Part shown: in pieces, positions 6,518-12,562 of the stretch
Layout: each line of letters starts with the position of its first letter
Numbering within the stretch: position 1 is the stretch's first letter
NCBI GenBank assembly: GCA_964450755.1
Contig: CAYVDJ010000085.1
Coordinates: forward strand, 1 to 12,562
Origin: JAADDG01 sp964450755
Lineage (GTDB): Bacteria; Campylobacterota; Campylobacteria; Campylobacterales; JAADDG01
Reading direction: 5' to 3'
DNA length: 12,562 nucleotides
Translations under genes and position numbers: made by a program
The notes under the pieces: generated by a model
Databases searched by the model: none
Told to the model about the DNA's origin: nothing
What the model saw: only the letters and a program-made list of their open reading frames with translations

Positions 6518-8698
6518 TTATATCAGAACAACCCTGTTTCTACCCTCATTTTTCGCTTTGTAGAGAGCCTCATCTACTCTTGTTACGATACTGTTTGCGG
6601 TATCTCCCGTTTTCATCTGTGTTACTCCAAAACTACAGGTGATATTTTTGCCGAATTTAAAATCATGTTTTTCTATCTTCTCTCTTAGTTTTTCAGCTAT
6701 CTCTCCTGCTGTTTTTTTATTGATTTTGGGCATAATAACGGCAAATTCTTCTCCTCCCCATCGTGCGAAGGTATCACTCTTTCTTATCTCCAAGGATACA
6801 AGTTTGGCAAGTTTTATAAGTATCATATCTCCTGTTTTGTGTCCATATTCGTCATTGATCTTTTTAAAGTGGTCTATATCGAAAAAGATCAGACTAAAAG
6901 GCTGTTTGTATCGTATGAAAATCTCTATCTGCTTATCCAAAATCGTATCAAACTGAAGTCTGTTGGCTATCTTGATGAGAGGATCGGTGGTTGCTACAAA
7001 CTGAAATTTTTTTCTCTGCTTTTCAACCTCAGTGATATCTGTAAAAACACACACATATCGTGCTTTGTTTTTGTAGTCCATTCTTTTTGAAGTAATGACA
7101 AAAATATGCTCTTTATCATCTTTTTTCATAACTACTTTGTGAGTAAGTTCGGGATATTTATAAACATATTTAAACCATGGTTCTCCCTTTACTTTTCTTT
7201 GCAGATACTCTTCACCTTTGTTTACAAAAAATTCACAGATACAATCGTGCTGTTCTTTGAAATTACTCATATCTTTGAAACCGAAAAATTCAAAAAATGA
7301 TCTGTTTGCACTTATCAGATGAGAATCGGTTACTACAACAAGGCTGTCTTGGGTATCAAGCATGAGTTGAAGATACTGTTGGGAAAATTCCAGCTCTTTT
7401 TTTGCCTTTTTGTATTCATCTATCATTGCATTGGCTGATCTTGCCATCTCTTTGAATTCTTTGAAAAAGAATTTTTTAGAATCTATCTTGACAAAAGTTT
7501 TGGTGGCTTCCTGAAAAAAGTCATTAAATGATCTAAAACTGTTTTGAATTTTTTTGGAAAAATATTTTGCCACAAGAAAAGAGAAGAGGAGGGTAAAGAG
7601 AAAAACAAAGAAAAACTTTAAAATCTTTATCATTATATACTCTTGAAGAAGCTTTTCTTGATACTTTATACTCTTTTCTATTTTTGCAAGACAGACAGTT
7701 CCTCCCACTATCCAGTTATATGGAGGATAAAGTTTGTAATAGATCAGTTTTGAGGCATCATTTCCTTCCAATGTTTTAATATTTTGGAAAAAGAAACTTT
7801 CTCTCTTCTTTTTGATATCTTTTAGATATTTCTTTGCATATTCTATTCCTTTTTTGTCTTTTATCGTATCTGAGATATATTTATTGGTTAATTGGGGTTT
7901 GTTTCTCTGGATGATAAATTTGGCAAAATTCTTTCCGCCTTTTATGTTGTAGAGTTGAAGCAAAGAGATATCACAGAGAAATTTGTTGTCTCTTTTTGAA
8001 TGAATAAAGTTGGAGATAACTCTTTTTTCTACACTCTTTTTTATATTATCTATATTTTTGGCACATCCTATATTGTACTGTAATGGCTCAAAAAATTTAT
8101 TATATGAACGAAAATGGATTCTTCTCTTTTTCAAAGGCCAGAAAAAATCATAATAGTTCTCTTTTTTTTCACGAATCATAAGTGAGAGATTGACAAATAT
8201 ATAGTTTCCTTTTTTATCTTTTATATTTACCAAAGAGTTGTTTTCAAATTTTTTGTTAAAAGGGAAGAGAAATGTTTTGAAGTTTCCGCTTGTTTGATGG
8301 ATATAGATATATTTATGATTATTCTTCTCTCTTTTTGTTATAGTTTGGACAATTTGAGTTCTTATTTCGTCTATTGAATTGGTATCTTGCATCATTTGAT
8401 AAAGAAGCAAACTTGTATCATAAGTTCTCAATGTGCAGTATTTAAGTTCTAAATCAAACTCTTTTTTTGCCAGTGATCTTTCATAATCCAGCTCTTTTAT
8501 TAGTTTTTCTACTTCTGCTTTTAGAAGTTTCTTTTGTTTGGTGATATAATCGGTTTTTATCTTTTGAGATTCGGTATGAAAAAAATCATATTTTTTATAG
8601 ATCCAGTATGAACCGAAAATTACGGAAACAGTTAAAATCATAAAAAAGATGCTGAAAAGAAATGTTTTTGCTATACTGTCAATATTAAAAGGTTTCAT
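6518..8698 (-). CDS. Membrane sensor diguanylate cyclase: Cache-like sensor, PAS, GGDEF
   Basis: A 726-residue inner-membrane receptor that should make cyclic di-GMP from two GTP. Transmembrane helix 1 spans about residues 12-33. A large periplasmic region (about 34-354) ends in PPYNWIVGGTV, a phrase typical of Cache sensors. Helix 2 is about 357-378, followed by a charged, helical linker, a PAS domain (about 441-556) and GGDEF (about 565-726). The active site is GGEEF (648-652), with FDIDHFKKINDEYGH at about 606-620. An inhibitory RxxD site (RKSD, 639-642) sits the canonical five residues upstream. Both are intact, so an active, feedback-inhibited enzyme is predicted. The ligand is unknown. 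The PAS domain contains HDCICEFF with two close cysteines (486, 488). The gene lies 15 bp after the ThiE/TenI gene and is probably co-transcribed with it. Confidence 0.93.
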   Translation of the reverse strand: MKPFNIDSIAKTFLFSIFFMILTVSVIFGSYWIYKKYDFFHTESQKIKTDYITKQKKLLKAEVEKLIKELDYERSLAKKEFDLELKYCTLRTYDTSLLLYQMMQDTNSIDEIRTQIVQTITKREKNNHKYIYIHQTSGNFKTFLFPFNKKFENNSLVNIKDKKGNYIFVNLSLMIREKKENYYDFFWPLKKRRIHFRSYNKFFEPLQYNIGCAKNIDNIKKSVEKRVISNFIHSKRDNKFLCDISLLQLYNIKGGKNFAKFIIQRNKPQLTNKYISDTIKDKKGIEYAKKYLKDIKKKRESFFFQNIKTLEGNDASKLIYYKLYPPYNWIVGGTVCLAKIEKSIKYQEKLLQEYIMIKILKFFFVFLFTLLFSFLVAKYFSKKIQNSFRSFNDFFQEATKTFVKIDSKKFFFKEFKEMARSANAMIDEYKKAKKELEFSQQYLQLMLDTQDSLVVVTDSHLISANRSFFEFFGFKDMSNFKEQHDCICEFFVNKGEEYLQRKVKGEPWFKYVYKYPELTHKVVMKKDDKEHIFVITSKRMDYKNKARYVCVFTDITEVEKQRKKFQFVATTDPLIKIANRLQFDTILDKQIEIFIRYKQPFSLIFFDIDHFKKINDEYGHKTGDMILIKLAKLVSLEIRKSDTFARWGGEEFAVIMPKINKKTAGEIAEKLREKIEKHDFKFGKNITCSFGVTQMKTGDTANSIVTRVDEALYKAKNEGRNRVVLI

Positions 8699-8713
8699 TT
8701 TTTATTCTTTATG

Positions 8714-9265
8714 TTAGTTTACGAAATATCTGATTGATGCAAATCCGTAACATCCGCATTTTTTGCAGATCTCAATCTCCTTTTGTCCTGTTATACCACC
8801 GAGTGCAAAACATTTTATATCAATACTTTTTATTACCTCTTTTAATTTTTTTTCACCTTTGGGTTTGCCTTTGTTTGGCGTATAAAATACAGGGCTGTAA
8901 GTGATCGCATCTGCTTTTAATCTTTGTGCCAAAAGAGCCTCTTTTAGGGTATGTGTACTTATGATTACAAAAAGTCCCAGTTTTTTGGCAAAAACTATTT
9001 TATCAAATTGAGAAGATGTCAGATGAACACCGTCTGCACCAAGTTTTTTTGCAAGTTTTATATCTTTATTTATCAAAATTTTTTCTATCGAAAAGTATTT
9101 TGAAATTGTAACAAAATTTTTAGCGGTTTCTTCAAAATTTTTACCTGTTTTATCACGAAAAACAGCAAAAGAGGGTTTTTTGTTTTGATAGATATCTGTC
9201 AGATAATCTGTAAAAGATGTTATATCGTTGTAATACTCAGGATCTGTTATCAGGTAACTTTTCAA
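8714..9265 (-). CDS. ThiE/TenI family protein (thiamine phosphate synthase-like)
   Basis: A 183-residue TIM-barrel protein of the ThiE/TenI family. ThiE joins the pyrimidine and thiazole halves of thiamine; TenI aromatises the thiazole intermediate. Seen: the opening SYLITDPE, FRDK (36-39, phosphate/pyrophosphate region), LGADGVHL (75-82), STHTLKEA (103-110), SPVFYTPNKG (124-133) and ALGGI (154-158). The usual ThiE sequence GQ(E/D)D after the VHL strand is replaced by TSSQ, closer to TenI, while SPVFxTxNK resembles ThiE. The substrate is therefore uncertain, and the protein is shorter than standard ThiE (about 210). The TTG start at 9265 gives the canonical N-terminus and follows AAAAGAG. It overlaps the small membrane protein gene by 29 bp. 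No other thiamine gene is in the window. Confidence 0.85.
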   Translation of the reverse strand: MKSYLITDPEYYNDITSFTDYLTDIYQNKKPSFAVFRDKTGKNFEETAKNFVTISKYFSIEKILINKDIKLAKKLGADGVHLTSSQFDKIVFAKKLGLFVIISTHTLKEALLAQRLKADAITYSPVFYTPNKGKPKGEKKLKEVIKSIDIKCFALGGITGQKEIEICKKCGCYGFASIRYFVN

Positions 9266-9509
9266 TCAGCTCTTTTAAAAGGATATTTTGTTTCTTTAAC
9301 TCTTCAGAATTTTCAAAAAGCGCTTTCATGCTTTCAAATACAACTATCAGAACAAATCCAAATATCATACCGAAAAACGCCGCGATAAAAGCTGTAATAA
9401 GCCCTAACGGTGTAAATATAAAGAAAAAGAAGAATGCTCCCAAAAAGACAATTGCCCAAGATACCCCGAGTAAAAAATCGAGTATATTTTGGACAATTTT
9501 TCTATTCAC
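9237..9509 (-). CDS. Small two-helix membrane protein coupled to atpB
   Basis: A 90-residue protein with two hydrophobic helices (about residues 9-31 and 33-58) separated by a TPLG turn, then a charged helical tail (about 60-86, rich in E, K and L) that could form a coiled coil. The GTG start overlaps the atpB stop by one base (TAGTG), so translation is coupled to F0 subunit a. C. jejuni is recalled to have a small integral membrane protein gene in the same place. The function is unknown. A role in assembly or stability of the ATP synthase membrane sector, analogous in position to AtpI although AtpI usually precedes atpB, is only inferred. The 29-bp overlap with the next gene suggests continued coupling. 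Confidence 0.8.
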   Translation of the reverse strand: MNRKIVQNILDFLLGVSWAIVFLGAFFFFFIFTPLGLITAFIAAFFGMIFGFVLIVVFESMKALFENSEELKKQNILLKELIEKLPDNRS

Positions 9510-10189
9510 TACAATGATTCCTCATGTAGCAGTACGGCACCTGCAAGATAAACATAAGTCAATATCATAAAGATAAATGTTTGCAAAATTGCAGAAAAAC
9601 CCAAAAGTGCATAAGCGGGGAGAGGCGCAATAACGGGAGCCAACATAAGCACAACCGCCAAAAACAGATCATCTCCTTTTATGTTACCAAAAAGCCTGAA
9701 TGATAAAGAGATAATTCTTGAAAGATGAGAAACTATCTCAATAGGAAACATTAAAGGTGCCAACACTTTCATAGGTCCCATGAAATGGGCAAAGTAGTCA
9801 ACCACTCCGTTCTTTCTGATACCCTCAAAATTGTAGTAAAAAAATACTATCAGCGCCAATGTCAATGTAAAGTTGATATTTCCTGACGGAGATTCAAATC
9901 CCGGAATTATACCGATCACATTTGCAAAGAATATAAAAAGACCCAAAGTAGCTACCAAAGGAAGATATGTTCTTGCATTTTTTTCACCGATAACATCTTT
10001 ACCCATTGTAACAACACCCTGAAGGTAAGCTTCCATGATATTTTGTGTGCCTCTTGGAACCAACTGCAGAGAAAGCACAGCGCTTCTTGCAAATACCAAT
10101 ACAAGAATAAACACTAATATAGTATGGGAAGCATATATATAAGAGTGTCCGTGAGATACGATGCCTAAGAAAGTAAAAACCTCATTCAT
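9509..10189 (-). CDS. atpB: ATP synthase F0 subunit a
   Basis: Subunit a forms the proton half-channels of F0 and works against the c-ring in the inner membrane. The 226-residue length is typical of the short epsilonproteobacterial form. The essential arginine is present in SLSFRLFGN (Arg165, equivalent to E. coli Arg210). Asp174 aligns with E. coli Glu219, Glu151 sits in FPIEIVSHLSR, and Gln203 lies in ILQTFIFMILTYVYL. At least five hydrophobic helices are visible. The remaining ATP synthase genes are not in the window; a detached atpB is known for Campylobacterota. The start follows AAGGG seven bases upstream and also a very close GGAG. The next gene starts on the stop codon (TAGTG). Confidence 0.97.
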   Translation of the reverse strand: MNEVFTFLGIVSHGHSYIYASHTILVFILVLVFARSAVLSLQLVPRGTQNIMEAYLQGVVTMGKDVIGEKNARTYLPLVATLGLFIFFANVIGIIPGFESPSGNINFTLTLALIVFFYYNFEGIRKNGVVDYFAHFMGPMKVLAPLMFPIEIVSHLSRIISLSFRLFGNIKGDDLFLAVVLMLAPVIAPLPAYALLGFSAILQTFIFMILTYVYLAGAVLLHEESL

Positions 10190-10220
10190 TCTCCAACCCT
10201 TTTTAAGAAAATTTTAATGA

Positions 10221-10228
10221 ATTTTATC
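10221..10228 (-). promoter_or_regulatory. Candidate -10 box for atpB
   Basis: The 57-bp gap upstream of atpB contains GATAAAAT on the - strand, placing a possible transcription start about 25 bases before the ATG. No -35 is recognisable. The gap is AT-rich throughout, so chance is a real alternative. Confidence 0.35.
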
Positions 10229-10246
10229 GAAAAGAGTTTTAATATT

Positions 10247-10633
10247 TCATAAAAATTTCTTCTCTTGTCTATAAACTTCGCCTATAAATTCCATAAAATC
10301 AGAACTTTTCATATAACCTGGCATTTCATCTACAATGGTACCGTCATTTTTCATAAGATAAGTTGTCGGGTAATATTTTATTTTAAAAAAAGATGGTATA
10401 TTGTCCCTTCCTTTTTTAAGACGCACTATTATATATTTTTGTTTTATTTTTGCTATCCTTTCGGGATTGTCAAAGATCACCCTATCAAGAGCTTTGCAAT
10501 AGGGACAGTTCTTTTTTGAGACTTCCACCATTATCAGTTTATGCTCTTTTTTTGCTAGTTTTACCGCTTCGTCGATAGAGGAAGCGTTTAATGAAAACAG
10601 AACAAAGATCAATGCCAATAATACTCTTATCAT
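10247..10633 (-). CDS. Exported thioredoxin-fold protein with CPYC motif
   Basis: A 128-residue protein with an N-terminal signal peptide (about residues 1-18, MIRVLLALIFVLFSLNAS), so it is likely periplasmic. The mature part is a thioredoxin fold: LIMVEVSKKNCPYCKALD with active-site CPYC (43-46) and the cis-proline loop YYPTTYL (Pro89). It should catalyse thiol-disulfide exchange or reduction in the periplasm. The length and motif suit small SoxW/thioredoxin-like reductases rather than DsbA. C. jejuni has a thioredoxin-like lipoprotein gene a little upstream of atpB (recalled); here no lipobox cysteine is seen. The ATG follows AAGG by seven bases. It lies 57 bp before atpB. Confidence 0.88.
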   Translation of the reverse strand: MIRVLLALIFVLFSLNASSIDEAVKLAKKEHKLIMVEVSKKNCPYCKALDRVIFDNPERIAKIKQKYIIVRLKKGRDNIPSFFKIKYYPTTYLMKNDGTIVDEMPGYMKSSDFMEFIGEVYRQEKKFL

Positions 10634-10661
10634 TATTTTTCCTTATAATTGTATTTTTGTA

Positions 10662-10670
10662 AGTATAGCA
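10662..10670 (-). promoter_or_regulatory. Extended -10 promoter of the thioredoxin-atpB block
   Basis: The - strand reads TGCTATACT: a TATACT -10 box with the TGn extension, preceded by a T6 tract. The T-rich upstream sequence and absence of a clear -35 are typical of Campylobacterota housekeeping promoters. The predicted start is near 10655, about 22 bases before the ATG. This is the best promoter in the window and probably drives trx, and perhaps atpB and the genes after it. Confidence 0.6.
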
Positions 10671-10691
10671 AAAAATCTTTGATAATGGTAG

Positions 10692-12473
10692 TTATTTGGG
10701 AGCAAATTTAAAACAAAATTCCGCTCTTGGATTCAAATCTCTTGTGCAGGGATAAGGATAAGAATAAGATGGTTTAAACTCTATAATATCCTGAGGTTCA
10801 TCTGTAACAGTGATATCGCTTAATCCTTTTGTCAATGTAATCTGCTCTTTTTTTCCGTTTCCAAGCGCAATATCTTTTGCTTTTGGATCTTTTTTGAAGG
10901 TATAGGCACTAAGAGCATCTATATACCTGAATATCGCATAATAATCAAGAGCATCAGCCTGATATTTTGGACTGTAGGGTATAGTATGTACCGCTTCATA
11001 ATTGGGGCTGGAGTTTATTATGAGAAAATCTTTTTCACTGTTTGGAATATTTATATTTTTATACAGATCTATTAAAATTCTTGGATCATCTTCATCTTCA
11101 TCATATCTTTGGATGATCATTTTTGTATCACTCGGATAATCAGAGAGTATAAAAGAACCTTTGTCATTGTAAACTTTCATTCCAAGATCGTACCATGGAG
11201 AGAGTAAAAATAAAAATCTGCCGTTTTCTCCCCATCCCTCCTCTTTGAAAAGCTGATATCCCATACTTACGATTATTCCCCCTCCGGCGGAAAATCCAAG
11301 AAGACCTACTTTGGAAGTATCTATGATCCCGGAATATCTGAATGCCGTTTCCAAAAATCCGTTTTTTATCTCTTCATAAAGCTGATAACTTTGTGTATAT
11401 GGAACAAATACGGCAGCATATCCTTTACTTGCTATAAATTCCAGTAATACTTCATATTTTTTGTAACTTATCGATTGATTGTCATACCAGCCGGGTGAGA
11501 AAAAAACAGCCGGTACTTTATCTTTTGTAACAGGATAAAAGAGAGTTATATCTTTATCATAGTTTCCGGCATAGGAGACTCTTTTTGTTTTGTACCCTCC
11601 CCATGAGCCGTAATTTTCAGGCAGAGTCTTTATCTCTCCAACGGGTAATGCAAAATCAGGTATATTGTTTTTATCGGATGTGATGCCGTATTGCAACAAA
11701 AGATTGATAAATTCGTCAGAACTGATAAAGTTTTTGATAATCTCCTTTTTTCTGATGCCCTGATCAAACAAAGAGAGCCAAAAAGTTTTTCCTCCGTTAT
11801 CCGGTTCTCTGTCAAGAAGTGTTCTGTAAGCAAGGGTTATAAACATCTCATCATCATAATTTTTTTCTTCAAACTCTTTTGAAAAGAAAAAATAAGAAGC
11901 TATATCTCCGGCACTTTTTTGGGATAAAATTTCATTTTTCCAGTAAGCCACTCCCTTATAATCTCCTCTTCTGTTAAAAAGAATATTGTAAAATCTTTCG
12001 ATAAAGGCCGTTAGCTTGTCATCACTGTTAAAAGCTGTTATGTTGTATCTGTTTAATAAAAGATTTTTAAATTCTGATGAAAAAGAAAATTTGTATAAGA
12101 TTTGATCTTTAAAAATGTTTTTATTTACCATCTCATTAACCCAGTAATCCAATCCCTCTTTATCGGCTTCTCTTTCCAAAACAGTATCATACAAAGTTTT
12201 GACATACTCCTCCTCATTGAGGTTTTTATCTTCAAACTCTTTACTTCTGAAAAATGCTTTTAGGATAAATGTGGCGCTTTTGTTTTCGTCAAGTTTTGAT
12301 ATCCAATACTCTTTTTCCTTATTTGAAGGGCTTCTTTGCATGATTTTTTCATACAGTTTTGTTATAAAAATATCTCTGTTTTCAAATCTGTAAAATTTAT
12401 CCAAACAGAGCAGGGAAGAGGGAGCGAAAATAGTTACCATAAATATAATCTTGTATATGAAAATTTTTCTCAT
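10692..12473 (-). CDS. Secreted protein: four DUF4214 repeats fused to an alpha/beta hydrolase
   Basis: A 593-residue exported protein with a signal peptide (about residues 1-24). Four DUF4214 repeats follow, at about 33-81, 89-135, 153-201 and 209-255. Each follows the pattern Y..hh.R..d..G..YW...h..........F..S.EF, seen for example in LEREADKEGLDYW and LDREPDNGGKTFW. From about 295 an alpha/beta hydrolase begins: an oxyanion-type loop FFSPGWYDN (324-332), nucleophile elbow GFSAGG (Ser395), a probable acid in the cluster DEDEDD (458-463) and a probable histidine at 496 (AVHT). The class resembles chlorophyllase, dienelactone hydrolase and polyester hydrolases, so an ester substrate outside the cytoplasm is likely but unknown. 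Two C-terminal cysteines (576, 587) could form a disulfide. DUF4214 is common in surface and secreted proteins and may anchor the enzyme. The start follows GAGG by eight bases. Confidence 0.88.
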   Translation of the reverse strand: MRKIFIYKIIFMVTIFAPSSLLCLDKFYRFENRDIFITKLYEKIMQRSPSNKEKEYWISKLDENKSATFILKAFFRSKEFEDKNLNEEEYVKTLYDTVLEREADKEGLDYWVNEMVNKNIFKDQILYKFSFSSEFKNLLLNRYNITAFNSDDKLTAFIERFYNILFNRRGDYKGVAYWKNEILSQKSAGDIASYFFFSKEFEEKNYDDEMFITLAYRTLLDREPDNGGKTFWLSLFDQGIRKKEIIKNFISSDEFINLLLQYGITSDKNNIPDFALPVGEIKTLPENYGSWGGYKTKRVSYAGNYDKDITLFYPVTKDKVPAVFFSPGWYDNQSISYKKYEVLLEFIASKGYAAVFVPYTQSYQLYEEIKNGFLETAFRYSGIIDTSKVGLLGFSAGGGIIVSMGYQLFKEEGWGENGRFLFLLSPWYDLGMKVYNDKGSFILSDYPSDTKMIIQRYDEDEDDPRILIDLYKNINIPNSEKDFLIINSSPNYEAVHTIPYSPKYQADALDYYAIFRYIDALSAYTFKKDPKAKDIALGNGKKEQITLTKGLSDITVTDEPQDIIEFKPSYSYPYPCTRDLNPRAEFCFKFAPK

Positions 12474-12503
12474 TTTTATACCTCAATAATAGAATTTTGG
12501 TTA

Positions 12504-12509
12504 ACTATA
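12504..12509 (-). promoter_or_regulatory. Candidate -10 box for the DUF4214 hydrolase gene
   Basis: Upstream of the ATG at 12473 the - strand has TATAGT, about 30 bases before the start codon, within very AT-rich sequence that also offers TAAAAT nearby. No -35 is evident. The rest of the stretch to the window end (12510-12562) shows no gene or clear structure. Confidence 0.3.
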
Positions 12510-12562
12510 TTTTACAATATAAAGCTTATAGCCAAATAAAGTAAAAAATAAGTAACTAATAA

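Noticed and set aside
12510..12562. Near-palindrome around AAGCTT in the last AT-rich stretch as an operator
   Set aside because: The symmetry is short and imperfect, and such sequences are expected by chance in DNA this AT-rich.

Overview
The window looks like an AT-rich chromosomal segment from a member of the Campylobacterota (Epsilonproteobacteria). This rests on protein style and gene order. As recalled from Campylobacter jejuni, that lineage has modA - small TOBE gene - modB, an atpB gene separate from the main ATP synthase operon and followed by a small membrane protein gene, a thioredoxin-like gene upstream of atpB, and gatB adjacent to gpsA. All of these reappear here. The genus cannot be fixed by eye; a free-living Sulfurimonas-, Nautilia- or Nitratiruptor-like organism would fit. 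No tRNA, rRNA, CRISPR array, insertion sequence or phage gene was seen, and coding density is very high.

Layout. Positions 1-1830 (+ strand) hold molybdate uptake genes: modA (start cut off by the window edge), a di-TOBE protein and modB, all overlapping by a few bases. The ATPase gene modC, normally next, is missing: an ATG overlaps the modB stop, but its frame holds only 45 codons and runs into the end of gpsA. Everything from 1861 to 12473 is on the - strand. In transcription order it is: a secreted four-repeat DUF4214/alpha-beta hydrolase fusion; a periplasmic thioredoxin-like protein; atpB; a small two-helix membrane protein; a ThiE/TenI family protein; a Cache-PAS-GGDEF diguanylate cyclase; gatB; a six-helix voltage-gated-type K+ channel with a C-terminal RCK domain; a free-standing RCK protein; and gpsA.

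How the genes work together. The - strand genes form two tightly coupled blocks. The first is trx - atpB - small membrane protein - thiE-like - GGDEF. The second is gatB - kch - RCK - gpsA, with junctions of TAG/TTG, a 20-bp overlap and ATGA. The most interesting spot is the 20-bp overlap between the channel and the stand-alone RCK gene. It contains a run of eight A, and loss of one A in the message or a +1 ribosomal shift would join the two proteins in frame into a channel with tandem RCK domains. The channel's own RCK domain has a degenerate nucleotide-binding glycine motif while the partner's is intact, which suggests a two-subunit gating ring.
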